NCBI RefSeq assembly: GCF_000331515.1
Contig: NZ_AMZO01000017.1
Coordinates: forward strand, 1 to 64,000
Length of the DNA stretch: 64,000 nt
Direction of reading: 5' to 3'
From: Photobacterium marinum
GTDB lineage: Bacteria > Pseudomonadota > Gammaproteobacteria > Enterobacterales > Vibrionaceae
How positions within the stretch are numbered: the stretch's first letter is position 1; each line of letters starts with the position of its first letter. Below the pieces are notes generated by a model, which searched no databases, was not told the DNA's origin, and saw nothing but the letters and a program-made list of their open reading frames with translations. The translations under genes and the position numbers were made by a program. This document shows positions 36,672 to 46,812 of the stretch, one piece after another.

Positions 36672-37396
36672 TCGATGTGTTCACTAAATTTAGCTAGCAA
36701 CACATCAATGTGCTATTCGATCGTACTTGTTAATTCAGAAACAGAGTAAGCTTTCTCTTCGTTAGTAAAGAGATAATCCACCTGTAAACAGATAAATCAA
36801 TAACCCCCTGCCGCCACTCAATATACGCCGATTAATGCTGAACGCCAGTATCAAAAACCACACCATGTAATATCTGACCAAATATATTCCTATCATGCAT
36901 TTAGATGAACAAACTCAAACCAGTGCGCATGCAATTTAAACACTGATTACCGAGAGACACAGCTTGTGCTTTAACAAATGACGATGAATTTAGGGTTGTG
37001 AAGCAGCTTTAGATAAATTTCAAACATTCAGGTCAAAATTAAAACTGTGATCAGGTGAACAGTTCTATATCTTTTATCGAATATTCACTGAATATTCGAC
37101 TGGAAATCTATTCAGTCCCTACGAATGAATCATATAAAAATAATGGCAACACGCCTTGAATATTGATTTATGGCTGGATATTTAATCGAAGGGCTATTTT
37201 CATTTCATTCCATAACAAAATAAAGTGAATATTTTTTTTTGAAATTTGTCACATTTACAGAGCGTTTTTTTATTTAATCTAGCCCTGCTTTCCAAAGCAA
37301 TCTTCAAATTAAAATTAAAACAAAACTCAAGTTAATCAAAGAATTAACTGTACCTTACTAGATAAAAGCACTCTTTTAAGAGGCGGAGATACGATC
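36672..37396. other. 725-base intergenic region between gabD and arcC
   Basis: No convincing gene on either strand. Contents: inverted repeat GATGTGTT/AACACATC at 36674-36706 just upstream of gabD; a perfect 23-base palindrome at 37077-37099; inverted repeat AGTTAAT/ATTAACT at 37330-37349 close to the arcC promoter; long AT-rich tracts at 37200-37320. It is one of the largest gaps in the window and likely carries two complex promoters. Confidence 0.55.
37077..37099. promoter_or_regulatory. 23-base palindrome upstream of arcC (candidate operator)
   Basis: Arms TCGAATATTCA and TGAATATTCGA are exact inverted copies around one C. Each arm contains the self-complementary GAATATTC, so the site is also two GAATATTC boxes separated by ACT. 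It does not fit the ArgR box, which needs four bases between GAAT and ATTC. The binder is unknown. Confidence 0.5.
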
Positions 37397-38326
37397 ATGC
37401 GCATAGTACTAGCTCTGGGCGGAAATGCCCTATTAGCTCGCGGACAAGCATTAACTGCTGAAAACCAGAGAGAAAACATTGTTAAAGCAGCTGCAAGCAT
37501 TGCTTCAATTGCCAAAGAACATGAAATTGTAATTGTTCACGGTAACGGCCCTCAGGTTGGTCTGTTAATGGAACAAAACAGTGCTTATCAGGAATATTCG
37601 CCTGAAACTACACCATACCCAATGGATGTACTGGGCTCTCAGACTTGCGGTATGGTGGGTTACATGCTGCAGCAGGAACTGCGTAACATCAACGCAGAAC
37701 TGAATATTGCAACTCTGGTAACTCAGACTCAAGTCAGCAAAGATGACCCGGCATTTGCTAATCCGACTAAGTTTGTCGGTCCGGTTTACACCGAAGAGCG
37801 CGCTAAAGAAATCATGGCCGAGAGCGACAAGATCTTCAAAGCTGACGGTGAATACTACCGCCGTGTTGTTCCATCACCAATGCCAACAGCTATCGTTGAA
37901 AAACAGCAGATTGAAACCCTCCTGAATACTGGTAACGTAGTTATCGCTTGCGGTGGCGGCGGTGTTCCGGTTTGTGCTGAAGGCGACCGTCTGGTTGGTG
38001 TTGAATGTGTTATCGATAAAGATCTGACCGGTGAACTACTGGCAGAAACTATCAACGCCGATCTGTTCATTATCCTGACCGACGGTTCTATTTACCGTAA
38101 CTTCGGTAAAGAAGATCAGGCAGAAATGAAAGTGGCAACACCAGAAGGTTTGTCTCACTTTAACTTCCCTGCCGGTTCTATGGGACCTAAAGTGGATGCT
38201 GTATGCAAATTCGTTGAAAGCGGCCGCGGCAATGCTGCTATCGGTTCACTGTTTGAATTAGACCGTATCATTACTAATGAAGCAGGCACACTGATTACCC
38301 AAGGTGAAGGTATCGAATATTATTAA
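37397..38326 (+). CDS. arcC: Carbamate kinase, stand-alone
   Basis: A 309-residue amino-acid-kinase-fold enzyme. RIVLALGGNALL, VIVHGNGPQVG, YPMDVLGSQTCGMVGYMLQQ, CGGGGVPV and VIDKDLTGELLA are diagnostic of ArcC. It transfers phosphate from carbamoyl phosphate to ADP, giving ATP, carbamate and then ammonia and CO2. A ribosome site AAGAGGCGGAG precedes the ATG. Usually it follows arginine or agmatine deiminase and a carbamoyltransferase; here it is alone, so its carbamoyl phosphate must come from genes elsewhere. A bidirectional terminator follows. Confidence 0.93.
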   Translation: MRIVLALGGNALLARGQALTAENQRENIVKAAASIASIAKEHEIVIVHGNGPQVGLLMEQNSAYQEYSPETTPYPMDVLGSQTCGMVGYMLQQELRNINAELNIATLVTQTQVSKDDPAFANPTKFVGPVYTEERAKEIMAESDKIFKADGEYYRRVVPSPMPTAIVEKQQIETLLNTGNVVIACGGGGVPVCAEGDRLVGVECVIDKDLTGELLAETINADLFIILTDGSIYRNFGKEDQAEMKVATPEGLSHFNFPAGSMGPKVDAVCKFVESGRGNAAIGSLFELDRIITNEAGTLITQGEGIEYY

Positions 38327-38354
38327 TAAAATCTCTTAATATTCTTTATCTTCA

Positions 38355-38390
38355 AAAAAATATAGCCTCCTTCGGGAGGCTTTATTTATT
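38355..38390. terminator. Bidirectional terminator between arcC and the helicase gene
   Basis: AGCCTCC-TTCG-GGAGGCT is a perfect stem with a tetraloop, with A residues before and T residues after it, so it can stop both convergent transcripts. Confidence 0.85.
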
Positions 38391-38397
38391 CATTTAT

Positions 38398-38434
38398 ATA
38401 AATTCAATTTATATGTTCGAATATTGAATTTATA
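38398..38434. repeat. AT-rich inverted repeat at the helicase 3' end
   Basis: TATAAATTCAAT (from 38397) and ATTGAATTTATA are exact 12-base inverted arms around a 14-base loop containing TTCGAATATT, which resembles the palindrome upstream of arcC. It lies a few bases after the helicase stop codon. Confidence 0.5.
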
Positions 38435-38438
38435 CCTA

Positions 38439-40736
38439 TTATCTTCTCACTCTGCTGCGAGCATTAGCGGCAACAATAAGCCTGTTGACCAATACTTTCT
38501 TTTTCGTATCAGATGCCGAATTTAACTCCCGAATAACCCGGCTGATTTCAGAATCCAGATATTTTGCCGTTTTGGTTCGAATCATTGCACTGATAACTTT
38601 ATTGGCATTATTCGGCAGTGGCTGACGGAGTGCCCATTGATAACTGTAATCTTCACCTTCGGTTTTAATAAAAGCCGCCGCACTTTTTTCCGGAGAGGCC
38701 TGCATGTCTTCGCCACGACCAAGACGTCGATAGTACTCTTCCACTACCGGAGATCGGGAATATGGCAGTTCCCCGTCTTCGTATAATTTAGGCCCCAGCT
38801 CTTTAGCCAGATCCACTTTTGCTTCCAACACAAACTTACTAGCATTCGTGGCCTTAACAGATTTCTTTTCCGGCTCGGTGTAGTAAATGGTGGCCAGTTC
38901 TTTTGCACGGGTCAGCCCGACATAAGCCAATCGGCGTTCTTCTTCAACATCAGCCGCAATACTGCCCGCCGCTTTATTCATGTAAGGAAAGGCATCCTTA
39001 TCCCAGAATGGCAGGTGAACATGATTATATTCACAACCTTTGGCACGGAAGATGGTTGTCAGTTGGATACCATTACTGACTTGCTCGGCATCATGCCTGC
39101 TCGATTGCTGGGTATAATATTCAAAATACTGCAATGCTTTGTCGCAGTTCTGATCCATGCTCTCGAGTACCGTTGCGACACTGTCGAGCCTTTCTACCGC
39201 TTCTTCAACTTCTGTCGCCGTAGCTTCTGTCTTCCAGATCCAGTTATCCAGGCCGCTTTCATTACGGTACTGATTAAACACCTCAAGCGCCTTGAAGCTC
39301 CCCTTTCGTTGCAGGCGAACCAGAAGACCCAGCCGTTCAATCAGGTTGTCCAATTTTAGCGATTCGTTCGCTTTGTCATAGCGGGTGATAAATACCGACC
39401 AGGCAGATGATTCCATCCCGGCAAGCTGATCGCAAAGCGGTCTTAAGATCTTATTCGGCACATAACAGTGCGGAAAACTGAGCAAATTAAACAGCAATAC
39501 GCACTTTTGTTGTTGTGGTGCCTGCTGATAGCGGCCGGTCGCCAACGCCATCAGTTCAATTAGTAGCTTCACTTCCCGGCTATTACCCAGCACCGACGGC
39601 ACCGGCATCTGGTAAGGCAATTGTTTGCTAAGGAAAGCCAGTTCAAACAGCAGCGTCTGTGACCAACGGCGAACCAGAATCGCAACATCTGACGGGTCCC
39701 CACCATCTTTGATATAACGCTGAACCGACTGGGCAATTTCACCGACCTGCCGCGGCGTGCCCGACAGCTCAACACGGGTGTCCGACACACCCGGCTCGGA
39801 AATCGTCAGAAAGTCACTAAATCGCTGCTTGTTATTCGCAATCAAGTGGCTGGCAGAAAGCGCCAGGCTGTGACCAAAACGAAAGGTATGGGATAAGGTA
39901 TAGGTGGTCGCCGGGGCAAAATCCTGCTCAAAATTCAGCATGAACTGCGGCGCACTACCCCGCCATTTATAGATACACTGGTCAACATCGCCCACAGCTA
40001 ATAGTTGTGTCTGCGGGCCAAGCAACTGTTTAAGCAAACGGTACTGAGCGGTATTGATATCCTGAAATTCATCGACCACCACCAGCTTGCAATGCTGATG
40101 ATAATGCGCACGAATGAGTTCTGAAGACTCCAGCAACTTCACTGACTCTACCAACCAGTCATCAAAAAACAGCAGCTTTTGCTGCTTACGCAACGTCTCA
40201 AACTGCTCAAAAGCATCAATGATAAAAAGGTAGTCACGGCTGATTTCCGACATCGAAAATACTTCGCGCGGCGAGAGCATGTAGGCTTTCACCAAACCGA
40301 TAAAACTCAGTAACAGCTCAATGGTTTTCGGATCTTTGATCATTTGCTGGCGCTGGTAGGTCTTCTCCTGACCAGCAATTTCTCGCAGTACCGTTTTCAC
40401 CAACGCTTTATCACTTTCACCGCTTTGATAATCAACCCGGTAGCCGGTTTCATTGAGGTAGCCTGTCTGATTCAACAACTTCAGACAGAAACTATGGAAG
40501 GTATGCACAGGCACCGGCTGCGCGATTCCCCGCTCCTGAAGCTTCTGCTTAAAGTCTGTACGGATATCTCGGTTAAACATCATAACCAGCATTTCCTGCG
40601 CCGGAACCTGAGTCAGCTTTTTCTCAATCAGACCGACAAGCGTTGTCGTCTTGCCGGTACCGGCACCGGCAATACAAAGCGCGTTGCCTGCCTGGTGATT
40701 GATAAATGCGGTCTGTTCAGGTGTGTACTGAGTCAT
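38439..40736 (-). CDS. UvrD/Rep-family superfamily 1 DNA helicase
   Basis: About 765 residues from the ATG at 40736 (MTQYTPEQTAFINHQ), which has GGAAA seven bases upstream; an ATG at 40778 has none. Helicase motifs in order: Q motif YTPEQTAFI, I GAGTGKTTTL, II VVDEFQDIN, III VGDVDQCIYKWRGS, IV near LSHTFRFG, V LTTIFRAKGCEY, VI YVGLTRAKELATIYY. This is a 3'-5' ssDNA translocase layout. It is longer than UvrD and has an extra C-terminal region of about 130 residues that I do not recognise. It is neither UvrD, Rep nor RecB by its N-terminus; a role in repair or replication restart is inferred. Confidence 0.87.
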   Translation of the reverse strand: MTQYTPEQTAFINHQAGNALCIAGAGTGKTTTLVGLIEKKLTQVPAQEMLVMMFNRDIRTDFKQKLQERGIAQPVPVHTFHSFCLKLLNQTGYLNETGYRVDYQSGESDKALVKTVLREIAGQEKTYQRQQMIKDPKTIELLLSFIGLVKAYMLSPREVFSMSEISRDYLFIIDAFEQFETLRKQQKLLFFDDWLVESVKLLESSELIRAHYHQHCKLVVVDEFQDINTAQYRLLKQLLGPQTQLLAVGDVDQCIYKWRGSAPQFMLNFEQDFAPATTYTLSHTFRFGHSLALSASHLIANNKQRFSDFLTISEPGVSDTRVELSGTPRQVGEIAQSVQRYIKDGGDPSDVAILVRRWSQTLLFELAFLSKQLPYQMPVPSVLGNSREVKLLIELMALATGRYQQAPQQQKCVLLFNLLSFPHCYVPNKILRPLCDQLAGMESSAWSVFITRYDKANESLKLDNLIERLGLLVRLQRKGSFKALEVFNQYRNESGLDNWIWKTEATATEVEEAVERLDSVATVLESMDQNCDKALQYFEYYTQQSSRHDAEQVSNGIQLTTIFRAKGCEYNHVHLPFWDKDAFPYMNKAAGSIAADVEEERRLAYVGLTRAKELATIYYTEPEKKSVKATNASKFVLEAKVDLAKELGPKLYEDGELPYSRSPVVEEYYRRLGRGEDMQASPEKSAAAFIKTEGEDYSYQWALRQPLPNNANKVISAMIRTKTAKYLDSEISRVIRELNSASDTKKKVLVNRLIVAANARSRVRR

Positions 40737-40850
40737 TTTGTTTCCGGGCTGAAAATGAGAGTTGGACGATCTTGCCATAACTTAACGCGCCAGACTTAGT
40801 AAAATCATCGACTGTTTCCCGAAGCGGTTATCAATTCTCCGAAAATATTT

Positions 40851-40866
40851 ACGCAAACGTTTGCCT
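40851..40866. promoter_or_regulatory. PurR operator of purC
   Basis: ACGCAAACGTTTGCCT matches the PurR consensus ACGCAAACGTTTGCGT at 15 of 16 positions. It lies just upstream of a likely -35 (TTGCTG, 40870-40875) and a -10-like TGATAT at about 40893, some 140 bases before purC. Purine repression of purC is expected. Confidence 0.9.
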
Positions 40867-41003
40867 TTCTTGCTGAAAGGGAAAAACAGTTCTGATATCA
40901 TCAGCCGCAGTTACAGGCTAAGCGGCCTTTTAACAAGGTTTTTTAACGACAGTTTCAGCTTAGTCTGCATGGTTTTATCTTCACTTTGAAATAGGAATTC
41001 GCC

Positions 41004-42107
41004 ATGAGCCTTGCTGATCAAGTTCTCGCTGTAAATGATGACCTCCCAATCCGTACCGACCAACCCGTTCACAGCGGTAAGGTACGTTCTGTGTACTGGT
41101 TGACTGAAGCTGACAGCCGCCGTCTGATCAAGGAAAAAGGCTACAATGTAAAACCGGATGCGCCACTGGCAATTATGGTGATCAGTGACCGCATCTCAGC
41201 TTTCGACTGCATCTGGCACGGTGAAGGCGGTATCAAAGGTGTACCGGGCAAAGGTGCAGCCCTGAATGCCATTTCAAATCATTGGTTCAAACTGTTCCGT
41301 GAAAATGGTCTGGCAGACAGCCATATCCTCGACATTCCCCATCCTTTCGTCTGGATCGTCCAGAAAGCCAAGCCGGTTAAAGTTGAAGCGATTTGCCGCC
41401 AGTATATTACCGGCTCAATGTGGCGCGCATATTCCAACGGCGAACGCGAATTCTGTGGTATTACGCTTCCTGATGGCTTAGAAAAAGATCAGATGCTATC
41501 GGAGCAACTTATCACCCCGTCAACGAAAGGTATTCTGGAAGGCATCCCGGGCGTTCCTGCGGTTGATGATGTCAACGTGAGCCGCAAAGATTTGGAAGAC
41601 AATTTTGCCGCATTTAACTTCAACTCTGCGGAAGATATTGAACGTTACGAGACCTTATTGAAGCAAGGCTTCAATGTGATCAGTGAAGCGCTGGCAAAAC
41701 TTGACCAGATTTTTGTCGATACAAAATTCGAGTTTGGTTACGTTTCTGATGCCGAAGGTAATGAAAAGCTTATCTATATGGATGAAGTCGGTACACCGGA
41801 TTCATCACGCATCTGGGACGCGGCAGCCTACCGCGAAGGCAACATAGTGGAAAACTCAAAAGAAGGCTTCCGCCAGATGCTACTAAGCCACTTCCCGGAT
41901 CCGGATATTCTGCTGAACAAAGACCGTATGGAAGAACGCTTCGCCCTTGCTCGTGATAACGCACTACCAGTAGAAGCTTTAATGGAAGTATCGAAAGTCT
42001 ACACTGGCATTGCCGAGAAGATCACCGGTGAAAAGATTGTTCTCAGTGAAAATCCTAAACAGGAAATCATCGACGTGCTCCGCGACGGGTACGGCTTGAT
42101 TGATTAA
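41004..42107 (+). CDS. purC: Phosphoribosylaminoimidazole-succinocarboxamide synthase
   Basis: A 367-residue SAICAR synthetase, the long form found in Vibrionaceae and some other gammaproteobacteria (E. coli has 237). [11 protein letters not shown] near the start is the ATP loop; [45 protein letters not shown] and [14 protein letters not shown] are the substrate and metal segments. It ligates aspartate to CAIR in purine synthesis, using ATP. A PurR box controls the promoter and a terminator follows; the gene is monocistronic. Confidence 0.96.
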   Translation: MSLADQVLAVNDDLPIRTDQPVHSGKVRSVYWLTEADSRRLIKEKGYNVKPDAPLAIMVISDRISAFDCIWHGEGGIKGVPGKGAALNAISNHWFKLFRENGLADSHILDIPHPFVWIVQKAKPVKVEAICRQYITGSMWRAYSNGEREFCGITLPDGLEKDQMLSEQLITPSTKGILEGIPGVPAVDDVNVSRKDLEDNFAAFNFNSAEDIERYETLLKQGFNVISEALAKLDQIFVDTKFEFGYVSDAEGNEKLIYMDEVGTPDSSRIWDAAAYREGNIVENSKEGFRQMLLSHFPDPDILLNKDRMEERFALARDNALPVEALMEVSKVYTGIAEKITGEKIVLSENPKQEIIDVLRDGYGLID

Positions 42108-42135
42108 CCTGACTCACGATTAAATCTTATGACAG

Positions 42136-42168
42136 AAGGCAGCCTCTCATGTGCTGCCTTTTCTTTTG
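42136..42168 (+). terminator. Terminator of purC
   Basis: AAGGCAGC and GCTGCCTT pair around a nine-base loop and lead into TTCTTTT. Confidence 0.88.
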
Positions 42169-42399
42169 GGCTCTCTAAAACAATTTCTGCGCAATCGCAT
42201 TTATAAGCGAATATCACACCGAATGTATAAGATGAAAATATCGCCTATAGATTAAAAAACGAACGTTTATAACATCGAGACAAAAATATTTAATTTTTGA
42301 TCACAAAGTGCTCAAAACGGTATTAACAAATCCCTCAGCATGCCGACAAAATGACCAGGACAATTACTACTATTCGTGTGCTCGTTGAGGTTTCAATCC

Positions 42400-44268
42400 A
42401 TGAAGTTCAGTCACAAAATTGTAGCAACATCGTCGGCAATACTGCTTGCTGCTTTGTCGCTGTTATCTGCAAATCAGTATTTCAATACTAAATCCCAAAT
42501 TCAGTCGCTGGTGATCCAGAGCATTGATGAAATCGTCTCTGGCATGAGCAATACCATCACCGCGGAAATAAACAGCCGTACTTCTCTTGCCAGCTATGCC
42601 ACCAGCCTGGTCGAAGAAGACTTATCTGTTAACAGTATTAAAACCGTAATCAGCCAGGCCCCGCTTAAAGAAGCCTTCCTGCTGACAGGTGTCGGTTTTG
42701 AAAAAGATGGCAGACACACAAGTAACGACCCGACATGGCAACCGGGTGCCAGCTGGGATCCGCGCGCTCGCCCGTGGTACAAAGACACCAAACAGGCGAA
42801 AAAGCTAATCATCACCGCCCCTTATGCAGACTCTGTCACCAAAGAGATTCTGGTCTCTATTGCGACACCACTGTTTAAAAATGGTGAGTTTACCGGTGCC
42901 ATCTTCTTCGACATGAGCCTGGGCGGCCTGGCAACGCTGGTAAATCAGGTATCGCTGTTTGATGCCGGTTACCTCTTTATCGTTGCCGAAGACGGAACTG
43001 TCATTGCGCACCCTGATAAAGAGCTTAACGGCAAACCAATGGCAGACTTCCTCGGTAACCTGCCAATTTCAGACAAGGTGGCAACCTCTGAACTAGACGG
43101 CGATACCGTAAAAATCTCGTTCACGAAAATTAAGGGGCAAGACTGGTATATCGGTGCCATCCTCGATGAAAACAAAGCCTTTGCCGCTGTCAATGAGCTG
43201 AAAAATGATTCCATCATCTACTCAATTGTTGCTCTGATTGCCGGTATTATTGCTCTGCTGCTTCTGATCAAAGTACTGATGCGTCCACTTCAGGACCTGA
43301 ATGTTGCTATTCAGGATGTAGCATCAGGACAAGGGGATCTGACTCGTCGTCTTGATACCAATACCGATCCTGAGTTTGCCGAGCTTGCAAAAGGCTTTAA
43401 TGCCTTCACCGAAAAGCTGCAAAACCTGATCATCCAATCTAAATCACTCAGCCACAGCATTTTGCAGGGCACGGAAAATACAGCGCAGGGTGCTCAGCAC
43501 TCAGCCAGTGCTATGGCCAGCCAGCTACAGGAGCTGGAACAGCTGGCGACTGCGATGCATGAAATGGCAACCACTTCTGCTGACGTGGCGAATAACGCTC
43601 AAGGCGCAGCTTCTGCCGCACAAAATGCAGATGTCGCGGTACAGGAAGGCGGAGAAATTGTTTCGCACACAAGCGATGCGATTGCCGAACTGTCGGATCA
43701 GATTGATCATGCGGTAGACGTAGTGAAACAGCTTGAATCAGCAACCTCGAATATCGAAACGATTCTGAAAGTAATCAACGACATTGCTGATCAGACTAAC
43801 CTGCTGGCACTGAACGCCGCCATTGAGGCTGCCCGTGCGGGTGATTCAGGCCGAGGCTTTGCCGTTGTTGCCGATGAAGTTCGAACGCTTGCCCAGCGCA
43901 CCCAGGAATCTACCACTGAAATTCGTCAGATGATTGAACAGCTTCAATCAGGGGCAAGTTCAGCAGCAAGTGTGATGGGGCTGAGTAAAGAAACCGCCGG
44001 TAACACGGTAGTTAAGGCACAGGAAGCTGACGAAGCTCTGCAACGAATCAGCTCGGCGATCCAGCAGATCAACGACATGAACCTACAAATTGCTTCAGCG
44101 GCTGAAGAACAAAGCCTGGTTGCTGAAGAGATCAACACCAATACCACTAACATCAAGGAGCTATCTGTACAGGTTGCTGATGCTGCAAACATGGCTAACG
44201 ATGCAATGGAAACACAAATCCAGAATGTTCGCGAGCAAGACAGCATCATGAATAAGTTTGTTGTGTAA
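42400..44268 (+). CDS. Methyl-accepting chemotaxis protein, dCache sensor
   Basis: 622 residues from the ATG at 42400, with GAGG nine bases upstream; a GTG 24 bases earlier is less likely. Order: TM1 (about 8-25), periplasmic double-Cache domain (about 30-270), TM2 (near 275-297), HAMP ([24 protein letters not shown]), and a signalling domain with the conserved hairpin tip [37 protein letters not shown]. The Cache motif [10 protein letters not shown] with downstream PYADSVTKE fits the pattern linked to amino-acid-type ligands. No CheR-binding pentapeptide is seen at the C-terminus. It converges with another receptor across a shared terminator. Confidence 0.93.
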   Translation: MKFSHKIVATSSAILLAALSLLSANQYFNTKSQIQSLVIQSIDEIVSGMSNTITAEINSRTSLASYATSLVEEDLSVNSIKTVISQAPLKEAFLLTGVGFEKDGRHTSNDPTWQPGASWDPRARPWYKDTKQAKKLIITAPYADSVTKEILVSIATPLFKNGEFTGAIFFDMSLGGLATLVNQVSLFDAGYLFIVAEDGTVIAHPDKELNGKPMADFLGNLPISDKVATSELDGDTVKISFTKIKGQDWYIGAILDENKAFAAVNELKNDSIIYSIVALIAGIIALLLLIKVLMRPLQDLNVAIQDVASGQGDLTRRLDTNTDPEFAELAKGFNAFTEKLQNLIIQSKSLSHSILQGTENTAQGAQHSASAMASQLQELEQLATAMHEMATTSADVANNAQGAASAAQNADVAVQEGGEIVSHTSDAIAELSDQIDHAVDVVKQLESATSNIETILKVINDIADQTNLLALNAAIEAARAGDSGRGFAVVADEVRTLAQRTQESTTEIRQMIEQLQSGASSAASVMGLSKETAGNTVVKAQEADEALQRISSAIQQINDMNLQIASAAEEQSLVAEEINTNTTNIKELSVQVADAANMANDAMETQIQNVREQDSIMNKFVV

Positions 44269-44326
44269 CAGGTACAACAATTAGACAAGGATACGCATAC
44301 GAAACAAAAAAGTAATGGTCTAAGAA

Positions 44327-44362
44327 AAATGCCACCCTCAAATGAGGGTGGCATTTCTTTTT
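44327..44362. terminator. Bidirectional terminator between the two chemoreceptor genes
   Basis: ATGCCACCCTCA and TGAGGGTGGCAT are exact inverted copies, with A residues before and T residues after. Confidence 0.88.
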
Positions 44363-44410
44363 CTGACGAAGCCAACGAGCACTGAATCTCAGTACTCGCC
44401 TAACGCTTGC

Positions 44411-46321
44411 TTAGCTGAGCTTAAACTTACTGACAATGGCTGCAAGCTGCGTATTCGCAGACGCCAGTGTCTGACTGCTTTCCAGGTTATGACGACCGCT
44501 TTCTGCCAGCGTGTCAGCCATATGGCGGATGGAAGCCATATTCTTGCTGATTTCTTCCGAAACCGAGCTTTGCTCCTCTGCGGCTGTCGCAATTTCAACA
44601 GCAAGGTTGTTAACCTCATTAATCGAACTCGCCATCTTATCCAGATCCAGGTTCACTTGTTCAGTGTTGCTGGCTGTCTCGTTACAGCTTTCCTTAATGA
44701 CGTTCATGTTGGTAACCAGCTCATCAGCCCCTGATGTCAGCCTGTTAAGCATCTGTTCGATCTCAGAAGTGCTTTGCTGAGTACGGGCCGCAAGGGCGCG
44801 AACTTCATCAGCAACTACCGCAAAACCACGGCCCTGCTCACCGGCACGTGCAGCTTCGATAGCTGCGTTCAGTGCCAACAGGTTGGTCTGTTCTGCAATA
44901 TCACCAATCACTTTCAACACACCGGCAATATCAATGCTGTTACGGTTCATTTCGCTGATGCTTTCAGCCATTGACTCCACATCACCGATCAGAGCTGAAA
45001 CAGAGCTAACCGCATTGCTGACAATGATCTTAGACTCCTGAGCCTGATCGTTAGTCTGATGGATATGTGATGACGTTTCAGCAGCATTGGCAGAAACATT
45101 CTCGGCTGTAATGCTCATCTCATTAATAGCGGTGACAACCTGATCGGTTTCATCGACGTGAGACTGAAGCACACCCGTGTTTTGCTCTGACTGCTGCCTC
45201 AAATCTTCAACACTGGCTGAGATATGGCTGGTCGCCTGTTGCACTTCCAGCATCATTTGTTGCAGGTTGCCGATAAAGATATTCACACTTTCCGCAATCT
45301 GGCCAAGATCATCTTTACTATTTACTTCCAGACGACGAGTAAGGTCACCTGTACCGGCAGAAAGATCCTGTACGGTTTCTTTCAGTGCCGTAATCGGGCG
45401 GTATAGCTGGTTTAAAACAAAAATGACAATCGCCAACGCAATAAGCAGCATAATGACAGATGTAGTCACCGCTTCTTCGAAAGCTTTTTCCACGTCAGCA
45501 TACACAATTGATTTGTTCACACCGACATACAGGTACCATTTGTTGCCATCAACAAGCGGTATTTCAGTGAAGTAAGCTCGTTTATCCGCTCCGTTCCATT
45601 GGTAATCCGCCGCGCCTGTACCCTGAGTGGCCATTTCGCGCTCAAGATCTGGAAGACCAAATGCAACACCCAGTTCTTCCGTTGGATCCGTTGATGCCAG
45701 CTGAATGAAATCTTCGCTGAGTATTAAGGTCACAGCGCCCGGGAAGTCAACATGACCAATCGTTTCATTCAGGCTTTTCAGTGATATGTCACCAACCACA
45801 ACACCTTCTTTGTTACTACTGATTGGTGTTGCCACACTTACCATCAGACTTCCAGTAGTCGCATCAGTATAGAAATCAGTCAGGATGGTTCGGTTCTTTG
45901 CCATCGCCTCTTTGTACCAACCACGGGTACGCGGGTCATAATCACTGACTTCAAACACCCCATCATTACCACCGGAATCACCGTAAGCTCGTCCGTCAGT
46001 GTAACCGGCTGTAAAACTGGCATAATCTGCCGCCTTGGTAATCAATCTGGCAACTTCCACATAATCGCTGTCCGAGTGCTCTCCTGCATAAAAGCCTTTT
46101 GTTGATTCCAGGGCATCAGCAGCCAGGTTCATTGACAGTTCAATTTCACGTTTCGCACTATCGACAATAAGCCGCGACTTTTGTTCGATCGTGGCAACTT
46201 TATCTTCTTTGAAATGCCGGTAGGAAAGCCAGTTGGTTATAGACAGAGCAACTGCCACCAGGATTGCAACGGTAAGGATAATCCGTTGTTTGAAACCTAA
46301 GTTACTTAATGAGAGGTTCAT
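44411..46321 (-). CDS. Methyl-accepting chemotaxis protein, dCache sensor
   Basis: A 636-residue receptor. TM1 ([19 protein letters not shown]) precedes a periplasmic double-Cache domain with [12 protein letters not shown] and [19 protein letters not shown], again the amino-acid-type pattern, then TM2 ([20 protein letters not shown]), HAMP ([25 protein letters not shown]) and a signalling domain with tip [37 protein letters not shown]. The C-terminus ends VSKFKLS without a CheR tether. It differs from its convergent neighbour throughout the sensor domain, so this is not a recent tandem copy. The ligand is not known. Confidence 0.93.
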   Translation of the reverse strand: MNLSLSNLGFKQRIILTVAILVAVALSITNWLSYRHFKEDKVATIEQKSRLIVDSAKREIELSMNLAADALESTKGFYAGEHSDSDYVEVARLITKAADYASFTAGYTDGRAYGDSGGNDGVFEVSDYDPRTRGWYKEAMAKNRTILTDFYTDATTGSLMVSVATPISSNKEGVVVGDISLKSLNETIGHVDFPGAVTLILSEDFIQLASTDPTEELGVAFGLPDLEREMATQGTGAADYQWNGADKRAYFTEIPLVDGNKWYLYVGVNKSIVYADVEKAFEEAVTTSVIMLLIALAIVIFVLNQLYRPITALKETVQDLSAGTGDLTRRLEVNSKDDLGQIAESVNIFIGNLQQMMLEVQQATSHISASVEDLRQQSEQNTGVLQSHVDETDQVVTAINEMSITAENVSANAAETSSHIHQTNDQAQESKIIVSNAVSSVSALIGDVESMAESISEMNRNSIDIAGVLKVIGDIAEQTNLLALNAAIEAARAGEQGRGFAVVADEVRALAARTQQSTSEIEQMLNRLTSGADELVTNMNVIKESCNETASNTEQVNLDLDKMASSINEVNNLAVEIATAAEEQSSVSEEISKNMASIRHMADTLAESGRHNLESSQTLASANTQLAAIVSKFKLS

Positions 46322-46812
46322 AGTTATCTTGCCTGAATCAATTTGAAATTGATGGATTGAGCAAGTCTAATCACGAGGGTTTCTATTGTGGAGTGTTAAA
46401 ATTTTGACTCTTTCAGCCAATTTTTTATATCAAAGAAAAATTACTCTCTATTCCATTTCATACATTTTGTCTTCACTCGAAAAGACATATATTCATTTTC
46501 GCTACAGCTTTACTCGTTTTATCGCCTTTAACAATATCTTTCCCTATTCAACAAATTAGTTATATTGATGAAAAAAAAGTTAGATAAAGTGAATATGGCA
46601 TCAAATATAAACCTGGCTAACACTTTCTTGCAATTTCCCAATTTATGATATGCATCACAATCAGATAGTTACGCACTCCTACACCTTCCACCTTTTTCTT
46701 ACCCGGTTATATTTTAAAAGCTTTAATAACTGATTAAACAATTAAAACATTATGCTCAGAACAAAAATAAAGGGACCAATCCTAATGGCCCCTTATATTA
46801 ACAATTATATTT
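46322..46812. other. 491-base region upstream of the chemoreceptor, downstream of the symporter
   Basis: AT-rich and without a gene. It should hold the minus-strand promoter of the receptor at its low end and the terminator of the symporter gene at its high end. A half CRP-like site (TCACA after TATGA) near 46646-46660 is too weak to call. Confidence 0.5.
46764..46794 (-). terminator. Terminator of the sodium:alanine symporter gene
   Basis: AAGGGGCCATTAGGATTGGTCCCTT (minus strand, given here as two arms AAGGGGCCA and TGGTCCCTT) forms a stem with one mismatch and is followed by TATTTTTG. Confidence 0.75.

Noticed and set aside
37077-37099. ArgR box reading of the palindrome before arcC
   Set aside because: ArgR boxes need about four bases between GAAT and ATTC; here they are joined as GAATATTC.
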